A DNA stretch of 64,000 nucleotides, from contig JAUYTU010000008.1 in the NCBI GenBank assembly GCA_030694975.1, positions 1 to 64,000 on the forward strand, given 5' to 3'. The stretch comes from Erysipelotrichaceae bacterium (GTDB lineage Bacteria > Bacillota_I > Bacilli_A > Erysipelotrichales > Erysipelotrichaceae). The position numbers and the translations under genes are program-made. This document shows positions 42,903 to 51,996 of the stretch, one piece after another (within the stretch, counting starts at the first letter, position 1; every line of letters begins with the position of its first letter). The notes beneath the pieces were generated by a model. The model was given only the letters and a program-made list of their open reading frames with translations, did no database searches and was not told the origin of the DNA.

Positions 42903-44135
42903 TCAAAGCATCCCTTCAACCTTTGTGGTCCTATCTAAAATATTATTTATATATGCCAAAACAACTCCATAATTGGTGATTGGGACACCGTGCCGTTTCG
43001 CCAAACTGATACGAGATAACATAGTCTTTCGATTTATCATACACGACCCGCAATGAATGATTAAGTCGAAACCATGCAAATCTTCTTGAAAATCATGTCC
43101 CATACTAAATATATACTCAAAACTCTTTCCTGTACTTCTATTAAGTAGGCTTGGAATTTTAACTCGACCAATATCTTCATGAGTGTGATTATGAGTGCAG
43201 CTTTCTGATATTAATATTCTCGCACCGTCCTTTAAACTTGAAATCACTTTCGATCCTTCAATGAATGTACTTAAATCACCTTTATGCCGAGCGAACAATA
43301 TTGAGAAAGAGGTTAGGGGAATATCTTGCGGCACGATTTGACTAACCAAGTCAAACGCCTGCGAATCAGTGATAACCAAATCAATATGTTTCAACTCTTT
43401 AATTGCTTGTTCTAACTCCGTCTCCCGCACAACATGAACTTTTATTCCATGATCCAAACAATCTCGAATTACTTGAACTTGGGGCAATATAATTCGACCT
43501 TTTGGCGCTTCTGAATCAACCGGCACTACAAGAACTGCAGTGCCCCCATAGGAAAGTAAATCACCTATGATCGACGGGTCTTCCTCAATCGTCATTAATT
43601 CGTTTATCATCACATTTTTCAAGTGATGGATGCTATTCATATCATTAGCAGAAACAAAAACTGCTTTCGGAAATTTAGAACGCATGCTATTTAGTAGATC
43701 TTCGCCTGCTTGATCGATTTTATTAAAGACGATTAAATACGGCACATTAAGTACTTTAAGTTGATACAGAGTCTCCACATGATGATTCTCGTCAAAATCA
43801 TCAATTGAATGTACAAGAAGCGCATAATCAGCCCTTTGCAATACTTTTTTGGATTTTTGTACTCTTAATCTTCCAAGCCCACCTTCATCATCCAAGCCAG
43901 CTGTATCTATGAAAACTACAGGTCCTAATGGTAGAAACTCCATGGATTTTAACACGGGATCTGTAGTGGTCCCTCTTATGCTAGAAACTATGGCCACTTC
44001 TTGTCCAACTATAGCATTTAGAAGGGATGATTTCCCAACATTGCATCTACCCATGATTACTATGTGCTTGCGATTTCCGCTCGGAGTACTATTCAGATTT
44101 AGTTCGAGTTCCTTCTGTTTATTATTAATTGTCAT
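42903..44135 (-). CDS. hydF: [FeFe]-hydrogenase maturation GTPase HydF
   Basis: A 410-residue scaffold protein on which the H-cluster diiron subcluster is built before delivery to the hydrogenase. The GTPase P-loop is GRCNVGKSS at residues 29-37, DTAGLDDEG is G3 and NKIDQAG G4. The C-terminal cluster-binding motif is present as CTHNHTH and, about 50 residues on, HCGSC. The ATG at 44135 follows AGAGGA; the extension to 44171 is not supported. It is the last gene of hydE-hydG-hydF. No [FeFe] hydrogenase gene lies in the window. Confidence 0.95.
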   Translation of the reverse strand: MTINNKQKELELNLNSTPSGNRKHIVIMGRCNVGKSSLLNAIVGQEVAIVSSIRGTTTDPVLKSMEFLPLGPVVFIDTAGLDDEGGLGRLRVQKSKKVLQRADYALLVHSIDDFDENHHVETLYQLKVLNVPYLIVFNKIDQAGEDLLNSMRSKFPKAVFVSANDMNSIHHLKNVMINELMTIEEDPSIIGDLLSYGGTAVLVVPVDSEAPKGRIILPQVQVIRDCLDHGIKVHVVRETELEQAIKELKHIDLVITDSQAFDLVSQIVPQDIPLTSFSILFARHKGDLSTFIEGSKVISSLKDGARILISESCTHNHTHEDIGRVKIPSLLNRSTGKSFEYIFSMGHDFQEDLHGFDLIIHCGSCMINRKTMLSRISLAKRHGVPITNYGVVLAYINNILDRTTKVEGML

Positions 44136-44179
44136 CACAATTCCTCTTTCATAAGATAAGATCAAAATCAACTATGACT

Positions 44180-45586
44180 TCACAAATACAAATCTCTATC
44201 TCCGTTTTGAATCCGCTCTAAACTTCTAAGTGTAATTTCTCGAATGTCTTTGCGCTCAATTTTCGCTACTGCGTCAAATATAGTCTTCTTTCCTAAATCT
44301 ATTAACTCAGCATCTCCATAATCCAGAAGAAACTCCATTAAGGTCATCAGCGCATTGGGTTGACATACATTTGCAATCTGACCACTCTTTGCTAGTCGCA
44401 TAAATCGATCTCCAGTTCTATTTGATCGATAGCATGCAGTGCAATAACTCGGAAGAAACCCCTGCTTTAACAAACTCCTGATCACATCCATGGGAGAACG
44501 ATTGTCGCTACCCTCAAATTGCGGAACTGACTTTTTATCATTATGCTCACTATAACCACCGACCCCAGTCTGCGAACCCGAACTAATTTGAGAGATGCCG
44601 TAATTGATAACTTCCTCACGTATTTCCGGTGATTCCCTGGTGGATAAAATAATACCTGTAAATGGTAAGGTCAAACGCAAAACAGAAACAATTTTCTTGA
44701 AATCATCATCAGTGATCAAATAATCAAAATGCTCCAGGGACATGCCTTCAGCTTTTTTCAGTCGTGGGACAGAAACTGTGTGAAATCCAACATTAAATCG
44801 TTCTTCGAGATGCTCGTTATGCAAAATCAGCCCTAGAACTTCAAATCGAAAATCATATAATCCGAATAAAACACCTCCTCCCACATCATCGATCCCTGCA
44901 TCCATGGCGCGATCAAATGCATTTAAGTGAAAATTGAATTCACCTTTTAGGCTATTGGCATGTACCTTTTGATAGGTATGTCTATGATATGTCTCTTGAA
45001 AAAGAATATAAGTTCCAATGTTGGCTTCCTTAAGTAATCGATAATCCTCTGAACTCGTTGCTGCTAAATTTACATTGACTCGACGAATGGCTCCCTTTTC
45101 AGATTTCGTATTGTATATCGTTTCTATAGCTTCAAGTACATACTCAATTGGTGTATTCTTCGGATCTTCCCCCAACTCAAGAGCAATTCTTTTGTGACCC
45201 ATAGCCTCAAGATATTTTACTTCACTTTCGATTTCTTTTTTATTCAATTTCCTTCGTTCGAAATTGTTTGAATTTTTGTATCCGCAATAAGTGCAATTGT
45301 TTACACAATAATTACTAATGTACAAAGGTGCAAACATAACTACACGATTACCATAGATTTTCTGCTTAATTCTACCTGCAGCAGCATATATCTCTTTTAG
45401 TAATTGTCCTTCATTCACTTGAATCAAAGCTGCCGCTTCCTCATGAGAAAGTCCTTGCAATAATTCTGCTTTTCTAATAATCTCGCGAACTTTATCTTCT
45501 GAGACCTCTCGGTTCGACTCAAGCAACCTCTCAATATAATCTTGATTAATGAAATCAATATTGTTGGTTTGATTTATTAAATTCAT
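44180..45586 (-). CDS. hydG: [FeFe]-hydrogenase maturation tyrosine lyase HydG
   Basis: A 468-residue radical-SAM enzyme that cleaves tyrosine to make CO and CN ligands for the H-cluster. The radical-SAM cluster motif is C94-x3-C98-x2-C101 (CVNNCTYC). The C-terminal auxiliary cluster motif CTACYRSNRTGDRFM with a further Cys (NVCQPN) distinguishes HydG from ThiH. The ATG at 45586 follows AGAGGAG; it overlaps the end of hydE by 32 bp. It would work with HydE and HydF in the cytoplasm. Confidence 0.96.
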   Translation of the reverse strand: MNLINQTNNIDFINQDYIERLLESNREVSEDKVREIIRKAELLQGLSHEEAAALIQVNEGQLLKEIYAAAGRIKQKIYGNRVVMFAPLYISNYCVNNCTYCGYKNSNNFERRKLNKKEIESEVKYLEAMGHKRIALELGEDPKNTPIEYVLEAIETIYNTKSEKGAIRRVNVNLAATSSEDYRLLKEANIGTYILFQETYHRHTYQKVHANSLKGEFNFHLNAFDRAMDAGIDDVGGGVLFGLYDFRFEVLGLILHNEHLEERFNVGFHTVSVPRLKKAEGMSLEHFDYLITDDDFKKIVSVLRLTLPFTGIILSTRESPEIREEVINYGISQISSGSQTGVGGYSEHNDKKSVPQFEGSDNRSPMDVIRSLLKQGFLPSYCTACYRSNRTGDRFMRLAKSGQIANVCQPNALMTLMEFLLDYGDAELIDLGKKTIFDAVAKIERKDIREITLRSLERIQNGDRDLYL

Positions 45587-46616
45587 AATGGTCTCCTCTC
45601 GACATATTGACTTCATAACCTATATTTTTAATACGCATTTCGATGCACCCTCTACAGTGTGTCACATCGTCATTAACACAAATTTTATTCTGATAAATCT
45701 CATAATTCTGCTTAGCATCTATTGGCGATAAATTTGGCATTACGATATTTGCTCCTGCCTTTATAGCTCTCTCTCTTCCATAACGATCCAATGTTCCCAT
45801 GGCAGTAGTAGCAGGAAGTAATGCGTCCGGCACCATCAGGCGAGTTAAAGATATCATGGTTAAAGATAAATCAATCGTGTTTTTAGTCGCATTGGCTAGT
45901 GGAGTATCTGAATGCGGAATGAAAGGTCCTATTCCAATCATATGTGGTTTGAGTTCGTAAAGAAATCTTAAATCCATAACCAAATCCTCGTGAGTCTGTC
46001 CGGGCAGGCCTACCATAAAACCAGCTCCAACCTGATATCCAATCTCTTTTAAGTCATGAAGGCATCTTTTACGATTTTCTAATGACATACCCACGTGCAG
46101 TGATTCATATAAAGATGGGGATGCTGTTTCATGCCTTAATAAATAACGATTTACTCCAGCATCATATAATCTTTTGTAACTTTCTCGACTTCGCTCCCCC
46201 ACAGATAGTGTCAAAGCAACTTCTGGAAACTTATTTTTGATCGTACGAACATATTCCTCTAGTCGATCATCATTAAACCAAGGGTCTTCTCCTCCCTGCA
46301 ATACGAAAGTCCGAAAACCTAAATCATATCCTTTTTCACAACAATCTAAGATTTGCTCCAATTTCATTCGGTATCGAGTGATTTTTGTATTTGACTTTCT
46401 CAATCCACAATAAGCGCAATCTTGCTGACAGAAGTTGGTAAACTCAATCAATCCTCGCATATATATTTGGTTATCATAAAACTGCCGGCGCTTCTCATCG
46501 GCTTTTCTACTTAAGTAATCAAATGTATTTGCATCCATATTGTCAAGAATGTATAGCAAATCACCATCAGGTAAATTCTGAAACTCAAACAATGTATCGA
46601 TAAGTTCCTTAATCAT
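45555..46616 (-). CDS. hydE: [FeFe]-hydrogenase maturation radical-SAM enzyme HydE
   Basis: A 353-residue radical-SAM protein with CQQDCAYC (C63-x3-C67-x2-C70) and family segments FVLQGGEDPWF, LRHETASPSLYESLH, MVGLPGQTHEDL and IGPFIPHSDTPLA. Two C-terminal cysteines (HCRGC) may bind a second cluster. HydE acts on the HydG product while the H-cluster precursor is assembled. AAGGAAG precedes the ATG. A hairpin followed by a T-run sits 20-56 bp in front of the start, at the end of a leader of about 200 nt. Confidence 0.95.
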   Translation of the reverse strand: MIKELIDTLFEFQNLPDGDLLYILDNMDANTFDYLSRKADEKRRQFYDNQIYMRGLIEFTNFCQQDCAYCGLRKSNTKITRYRMKLEQILDCCEKGYDLGFRTFVLQGGEDPWFNDDRLEEYVRTIKNKFPEVALTLSVGERSRESYKRLYDAGVNRYLLRHETASPSLYESLHVGMSLENRKRCLHDLKEIGYQVGAGFMVGLPGQTHEDLVMDLRFLYELKPHMIGIGPFIPHSDTPLANATKNTIDLSLTMISLTRLMVPDALLPATTAMGTLDRYGRERAIKAGANIVMPNLSPIDAKQNYEIYQNKICVNDDVTHCRGCIEMRIKNIGYEVNMSRGDHYEFNKSNQQY

Positions 46617-46635
46617 TTCTTGTACTTCCTTCCAT

Positions 46636-46672
46636 AAAAAACAACTGCTCTTAATGTACCATTAAAAGCAGT
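46636..46672 (-). terminator. Terminator-like hairpin (possible attenuator) before hydE
   Basis: On the minus strand a 13-bp stem with one mismatch (46644-46656 with 46660-46672, arms ending ACTGCT and AGCAGT) and a TAC loop is followed by TTGTTTTTTAT. It lies between the promoter at 46821-46849 and hydE, so it would stop most transcripts unless it is controlled. Confidence 0.6.
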
Positions 46673-46820
46673 CGAATATCATAGATATAAAGGCAAATTC
46701 TTGCCAAACCACTATAGATATATTCTGCCTTTGGAATCAGACGTATCTTTTTCATCAGGAGCAAAAGAATCATGTGGTTACAAGAGGTAAAATCTCATTA
46801 CATCACACTATCTTGTTAAA

Positions 46821-46849
46821 ATATTATCATACAAGAATACAATAGTCAA
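46821..46849 (-). promoter_or_regulatory. Promoter of the hydEGF operon
   Basis: On the minus strand TTGACT, a 17-bp spacer and TAATAT, just after the TM1266-like gene stop. Predicted leader to hydE is about 198 nt. Confidence 0.7.
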
Positions 46850-46853
46850 CATA

Positions 46854-47123
46854 CTACTCAATAGGAAAATTGACCCACTCTTTTTTAGATATAGCTGTTT
46901 TTATCGAAACATTAGGAATTAATCCAAGTTTTCCTGTCAAACCGTTAATCTCATCAAGTTTTCCGACAACAATAATTGAAATGATTGAAATTTCGGCTTC
47001 TGAAAAAGGGATCCCCATCCTTCCCCGAATAATTCCTTTATACTCTGCAATCGTTTCATTAAATCGTACGTTTGACTCTTTTGGATCCTCAAGAATAGCA
47101 CCAATTACTGCAATACGTTTCAT
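46854..47123 (-). CDS. TM1266-like regulator associated with [FeFe] hydrogenase
   Basis: An 89-residue ACT-like protein. Family members are found beside hydrogenase maturation genes and are called putative iron-only hydrogenase system regulators. The start is MKRIAVIGAILEDPKES; the middle strand ISIISIIVVG and the last part NVSIKTAIS are typical. The ATG at 47123 follows GGAGG, and the longer ORF to 47159 is not supported. It is upstream of, and on the same strand as, hydEGF but has a separate promoter downstream. Its ligand and target are not known. Confidence 0.85.
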   Translation of the reverse strand: MKRIAVIGAILEDPKESNVRFNETIAEYKGIIRGRMGIPFSEAEISIISIIVVGKLDEINGLTGKLGLIPNVSIKTAISKKEWVNFPIE

Positions 47124-47270
47124 CACATTAACCTCCAAACAAATTGAAACCAGTAACAAGCAGACTTCATAAGCTTTTCATCAAATAAGTAAATGTTGTA
47201 TGCACACTATTAACTCTTATTATAAAATTAATCAAATTCTACCCTTTTTCCTAAGCATAGCATAGTCAAT

Positions 47271-48605
47271 TTACAGGTTTTTGCTAATTATAATATTAAT
47301 TACTTGATCGACAAGTAATTCACATAACTCTTCATTTTGTGCTTCGACCATCACACGCACCAACGGCTCAGTCCCAGAAGGACGAACCAAAATACGTCCG
47401 TTACCATGCAACTCTTCCTCAAGTATCCGGATTTTCTCCTTTAATTGCACATCTTCCATCACTGCTTTTTTGTCTTTGACACGTACATTTTTCAATAATT
47501 GTGGAAATATAGCAACAGGCGCAGTCAGTGTGGCCAGTGACTGACCGGTATCCGCCATAACTTCTAACAGTTTCATGGCTGTCAACAAACCGTCGCCGGT
47601 AGTCGCATGATCTTTAAATATAATATGACCGGACTGCTCACCGCCCAATTTAACATCTTGTAAAAGCATCTGTTCATAAACATATTTATCGCCGACTTGC
47701 GTCTGAATGAAATGGATGTCTTCCTTTTGTAAAGCTTTGTACAACCCGAGATTCGACATGACCGTTGTAACGATCGAGTTTTTATTCAAACCGCGATACT
47801 TCTTTAAATGTAATCCGCAAGCATACAATATCTTATCACCATCAATCAGATTACCGAATTCATCAACAGCGATCAATCGGTCAGCATCTCCGTCAAAAGC
47901 AAAACCTACGTCCGCTTGTGACTCTACAACTGCTTTTTGTAAATGTCCCGGATGGGTAGATCCGCACTCTGTGTTGATATTAATTCCATCCGGAGTGTTG
48001 TGCAATGCGATAACATCACAACCCATTCGGTTTAACATTCTTTCAGCTGTGGCTACAGCCGAACCATTGGCACAATCAATCACTACACGCTTGTTTTGAC
48101 AATCAAAATCAAACAACGTTGCCATCCAGTTCAAGTAGAGGTTCAACCCTTCGGTATAGTCAAACAACTGACCGATTTGCCCGTCATGAACCAATGGAAT
48201 CGTAGTCTCACCATCGATATATCGCTCAATCTCCGCTTCGATTAAAGCAGACAGCTTACTTCCTTTTGAATCAAAAACTTTAATACCATTATCATAATAC
48301 GGATTGTGTGATGCTGAGATCATGACTCCGCAATCAAATCCTTCACTTTTTACCAAATAAGCAATCGCCGGAGTCGGAGCAACCCTGAGCGTATAAACAT
48401 CACATCCGGCAGCGGTTGCTCCTGCCGTAATTGCTGCCTCAAACATGGTTGATGAAATCCGGGTATCACGCCCAATCAATATTTTCCCCTTCGATTTTCG
48501 CGAAAATAAGTAACCTAAATAACTACCTACCGCAAAAGCAGTTTGTACAGTAAGCGTTTCATTCGCTTTTCCGCGAATTCCGTCAGTTCCAAAGTATTTC
48601 CCCAC
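47271..48605 (-). CDS. glmM: Phosphoglucosamine mutase
   Basis: A 444-residue enzyme converting glucosamine-6-phosphate to glucosamine-1-phosphate for UDP-GlcNAc. It has the N-terminal FGTDGIRG motif, the phosphoserine loop MISASHNPYYDNGIK with Ser99, the metal-binding FAFDGDADRLIAVD, the sugar loop GGEQSGHIIF and the phosphate loop RPSGTEPLVRV. The start is GTG at 48605, 7 nt after AGAAGGAG, and overlaps the end of cdaR. The cdaA-cdaR-glmM order is a hallmark of Bacillota; GlmM can inhibit CdaA directly in other species. Confidence 0.97.
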   Translation of the reverse strand: MGKYFGTDGIRGKANETLTVQTAFAVGSYLGYLFSRKSKGKILIGRDTRISSTMFEAAITAGATAAGCDVYTLRVAPTPAIAYLVKSEGFDCGVMISASHNPYYDNGIKVFDSKGSKLSALIEAEIERYIDGETTIPLVHDGQIGQLFDYTEGLNLYLNWMATLFDFDCQNKRVVIDCANGSAVATAERMLNRMGCDVIALHNTPDGININTECGSTHPGHLQKAVVESQADVGFAFDGDADRLIAVDEFGNLIDGDKILYACGLHLKKYRGLNKNSIVTTVMSNLGLYKALQKEDIHFIQTQVGDKYVYEQMLLQDVKLGGEQSGHIIFKDHATTGDGLLTAMKLLEVMADTGQSLATLTAPVAIFPQLLKNVRVKDKKAVMEDVQLKEKIRILEEELHGNGRILVRPSGTEPLVRVMVEAQNEELCELLVDQVINIIISKNL

Positions 48606-48618
48606 AAGCAATCTCCTT

Positions 48619-49980
48619 CTATCGTATGACTTCAATGGAAATGACTTGTTTCTCAGGTGTAAATTTCACCAGAGTCGTTCCGCCATCCACATAAATGATA
48701 ACATCTTGTAATCCCAGCTCAATATTCAACATATCGATATAAACTTCCATATTGTCGGCTGTTATATTGGCGATATTTTCTTCTGTACCAAACAACTCAA
48801 CATTGGTATACGCATCTTCGGGATCGACGATCGTAAATCGATAACCCTTAATATTGTTACGATAGCGAATCATGACCGTCTCAACGATACGTTTGATTCC
48901 ATCGCCTAATTTGATTTCCATATTTACCTTTGTAACACTGGACTTACGAACACCACTTGGCAACGTAACCGTGTAAACAAGATTTGTATCACCTGTCAGT
49001 GTTGTGGCATTAATTGGTATGCGCAATTCATCGATTTTTGCCAATACAGATTCAGGAGCATAAAGTGTAATTGAATTGTGATCCATGGAAATCGTGGATA
49101 TAGCTTTACCTTCAGGAATTTCTCCCACCGGATCAACGATGACCGGAACAGTCTTCGAAGGAGATGATACATTGACGGTAACACTGACTTCTGCAGGCAT
49201 GATATCTGCCATCACCCGATTGCCCATTTGGTCATAAGCAACGATGGGTACTTTTTTGGTAAAGTTTTCAGTCACGCCGGTTACATCAATAAAAGCTTTA
49301 ACAAAAGCGATGCTGTCGAGCGTACTCTGCGAAGCCCGAACAATGATCTCACTGAGTTCAAGTTGCGGCTCACCAAGCACATACTCCAAATCCATCTTAT
49401 TCACGTTAACGAAGTCATAGTCAAGAATAAACTTCGCGGATACCTTGCGCGTAACCGTAACTATCGCCGTAGACGGTGTGACAGCTACATTAACACGTGG
49501 TGAGAAGTCGGTTGCAACCAAATTGATCTGATGCACACCTTCGGTCAACCCCGTCAAATCAGCGACTATTTTATAGCCTCCTTGATTCTTTGTCATTTGG
49601 ATGTCGGCAAGTTCTCCCACCAACAAAGCATTGACCATCATTGGCAAACCGGTAATTTCATATACCTCATTGTTTGCGATAACGGTTAAAGGAATATCCG
49701 GAATCTCTTCTCCCGATCCACTGATGCCAGCACTGAAGATATCAGCACTGCCAAAGTTAATCGTAGCGTAAAGCAATATAGCCAAAACCAATGAGATAGG
49801 TTTTCCAAAACGCGGATTAAAGAGCAGTTTATCAACCCATGCACTTAACCAGCGGATGACCCGTAAAATAGAAAGTTCAATGCTTGCGTAGGTCTTTGCC
49901 ACTTTTTGGCTTTGACTGGCTATACGCTTTGCGATTTCTACTCTCTCATCACTGGATTGTCGTTGCGGTCCTTTTGTCAT
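48619..49980 (-). CDS. cdaR: YbbR-domain regulator of diadenylate cyclase, CdaR
   Basis: A 453-residue membrane-anchored protein: a cytoplasmic N-terminus of about 58 residues, one helix (about residues 60-78, SLVLAILLYATINFG) and then about four YbbR repeats outside the membrane (for example around IPLTVIANNEVYEITGLP and VPVIVDPVGEIPEGKA). It binds CdaA and tunes c-di-AMP synthesis. The N-terminal cytoplasmic extension is longer than in many homologues. Its start overlaps the cdaA stop by 4 bp (ATGA). Confidence 0.93.
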   Translation of the reverse strand: MTKGPQRQSSDERVEIAKRIASQSQKVAKTYASIELSILRVIRWLSAWVDKLLFNPRFGKPISLVLAILLYATINFGSADIFSAGISGSGEEIPDIPLTVIANNEVYEITGLPMMVNALLVGELADIQMTKNQGGYKIVADLTGLTEGVHQINLVATDFSPRVNVAVTPSTAIVTVTRKVSAKFILDYDFVNVNKMDLEYVLGEPQLELSEIIVRASQSTLDSIAFVKAFIDVTGVTENFTKKVPIVAYDQMGNRVMADIMPAEVSVTVNVSSPSKTVPVIVDPVGEIPEGKAISTISMDHNSITLYAPESVLAKIDELRIPINATTLTGDTNLVYTVTLPSGVRKSSVTKVNMEIKLGDGIKRIVETVMIRYRNNIKGYRFTIVDPEDAYTNVELFGTEENIANITADNMEVYIDMLNIELGLQDVIIYVDGGTTLVKFTPEKQVISIEVIR

Positions 49981-51080
49981 GTTTGCTCACCTCCATCCTT
50001 ATCATCAAATACTTCGATATCAAGTTCATCTGTCTTTAAATCGAGAGACAATTCTTCATCCTTAAACTCCAAAACTGCCATTTCCGCGACGGTCGGTTCT
50101 TGTTTCACTGGTTTCTTTTTAAATCGTTTGAACAAAGTATCCGGACCCGCCATTTCCTTTTTAACAACCGGAGCAATAATTTCCTTCGCAGATAACGGTT
50201 GATCTCCGATGGGTTCCGGCTCGGCATTGATAATCGGTGCTTTACCATCCTTAAAAGAAAACGGCATCCAACGTTCTTCCTGCGTCGGTTCATATTTAAG
50301 ATCAGTTTCCTGATTCATGATCATGCGATGCAAATATTCATGCAGTTTGGTTTTTGTGACCGGCGTCAGTTTACCTTCTTCAGCAATAGACACTTTACCG
50401 GTTTCTTCCGAAACAATAATTGTGATCGAATCTGTAATTTCACTGATTCCGATAGCCGCGCGGTGACGGGCTCCATAACGCGAAGGAAGTTCCATGTTTG
50501 TGGGTGGGAAATAAGCAGATGCACAAGCGATGCGATCGCCTTGAATGATAACAGCGCCATCATGAAGCGGTGTCGATGTAACAAAGATCGAACATAAAAG
50601 TTCGGATGTAACGACGGAGTTCATCGGCGTTCCGGTTTTAATATAATCAGATAAGGAATGCGATTGTTCCAGCGTTATCAGTGCTCCGGTCATACTTTCC
50701 GATAATTGCATCGTTGAATTGACCAGTGAGTCGATCAGTTGTTCGCGTTCATTGCCGGATAGTGCATTAAGGCGTGAGAACACACTCGATTTACCCAAAC
50801 GTTCCAATAATCCGCGGATTTCCGGTTGAAAGATGATGATAACAGCTAAAAATCCCCACGTTACAAAGACATCGGCCAGCCACGCGACAGTGCGAAAGTT
50901 GAAAAATGTAGCAATGGATTTGATAAATAAGATAAGGATGATCCCTTTAAAAATCTGGACCGTCCTTGAATTGTTTCTGACGATTCGGATAGTGTAGTAT
51001 AACAGGATCCACATTAAAACGATATCAAAGAACATGCGCAGCACTTGAATGATCGTTTGAATGGTTGAGTAATTCAACAT
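49977..51080 (-). CDS. cdaA: Diadenylate cyclase CdaA with C-terminal extension
   Basis: A 367-residue membrane cyclase making c-di-AMP from ATP. Three N-terminal helices lie within residues 12-90. The DAC domain has the DGA motif at 174-176 (LHDGAVI) and RHR at 205-207 (GARHRAAIG). Typical CdaA is about 270 residues; here an extra stretch of about 95 residues (from about 275 to the end) is rich in Lys, Glu and Pro and looks disordered. AAAGGAGG precedes the ATG and an extended -10 TGATATAAT lies at 51107-51115. First gene of cdaA-cdaR-glmM. Confidence 0.95.
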   Translation of the reverse strand: MLNYSTIQTIIQVLRMFFDIVLMWILLYYTIRIVRNNSRTVQIFKGIILILFIKSIATFFNFRTVAWLADVFVTWGFLAVIIIFQPEIRGLLERLGKSSVFSRLNALSGNEREQLIDSLVNSTMQLSESMTGALITLEQSHSLSDYIKTGTPMNSVVTSELLCSIFVTSTPLHDGAVIIQGDRIACASAYFPPTNMELPSRYGARHRAAIGISEITDSITIIVSEETGKVSIAEEGKLTPVTKTKLHEYLHRMIMNQETDLKYEPTQEERWMPFSFKDGKAPIINAEPEPIGDQPLSAKEIIAPVVKKEMAGPDTLFKRFKKKPVKQEPTVAEMAVLEFKDEELSLDLKTDELDIEVFDDKDGGEQT

Positions 51081-51137
51081 GGTTCGTCCTCCTTTAAGCA
51101 GATTTAATTATATCACATCTTGGTTTGTTAAAAAACC

Positions 51138-51878
51138 TTACTTTTCGCTGCCCCAAAGCACCAAAAAATCAACCACTGTCTTGATTTGATTCTCTTTTGT
51201 GACCGTTGCCATGCCATCATCTTTCTGAAATCCGTAGGACCCAAATTGAGAATGATTACCCCCGGAAATGACGTAGAACTCTGTATAAGGTGAAAATTTG
51301 TCTTGTGCATCCGCAAATGCGGCTAGATTTAATATTTTATCCGATGATCCCCGAATAGAGATCATACGAATATCACTATCTGAAAAATCAGAAGACGGAT
51401 AAGCTGCTAAAAATCCGATACCGATGACTTTTTCTTGACTCTTCGCCATTTGCGCACCCATGACCCCACCAAGAGAGTGACCGATCACATACCATTGGTC
51501 AGTATTTTCGTAGTTGTCCATCCATGCTTTTCCGGCATTGATATCTAATACGGCTAGGTGAAAAGGAAATGATACGATAATCACTCGTTGACCCGATTTC
51601 TGAGCTAACTGATAACCTAAAACAGCATAGGCACGATAATCGACTTTACCGCCCGGGTAGATGATCCACCCGACACTTTCATCCACTCCTTCCGGAGTGA
51701 TAACCAAGGCTTTCTTAAAACCAAGCTTTTCTTCAACGGTCATATCACTTTGACGATCAATTAATACAGTCGCTTCTATAGCCGGTTGATAATGTTGAAA
51801 CAAGTAAATGGTGATCGCAAATATCAACACGGCAATCAACGTTATATACCTGAAATATCTTGATCTTTTTGTTCTCAT
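51138..51878 (-). CDS. Membrane-anchored alpha/beta hydrolase
   Basis: A 246-residue protein with an N-terminal signal anchor (residues about 10-28, YITLIAVLIFAITIYLF) and an extracytoplasmic alpha/beta-hydrolase fold. YPGGKVDYRAY near residue 75 is the oxyanion region, VIGHSLGGVMG near residue 131 the nucleophile elbow, and SGGNHSQFGSYG near residue 209 carries the likely catalytic His. An acidic residue is available in RGSSDKIL. Substrate unknown. GGGAGAG precedes the ATG. It is downstream of no obvious partner; cdaA follows about 60 bp later with its own promoter. Confidence 0.8.
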   Translation of the reverse strand: MRTKRSRYFRYITLIAVLIFAITIYLFQHYQPAIEATVLIDRQSDMTVEEKLGFKKALVITPEGVDESVGWIIYPGGKVDYRAYAVLGYQLAQKSGQRVIIVSFPFHLAVLDINAGKAWMDNYENTDQWYVIGHSLGGVMGAQMAKSQEKVIGIGFLAAYPSSDFSDSDIRMISIRGSSDKILNLAAFADAQDKFSPYTEFYVISGGNHSQFGSYGFQKDDGMATVTKENQIKTVVDFLVLWGSEK

Positions 51879-51996
51879 AATTCTCTCCCTACGTGTGTAA
51901 ATAAATCATTTTAGCACATCCAAAGTCTCGCATTATATATTTTCATACTCTTGTATTATACCCCATCTTTGATTACAATGTACAAGTGAGGTACAC

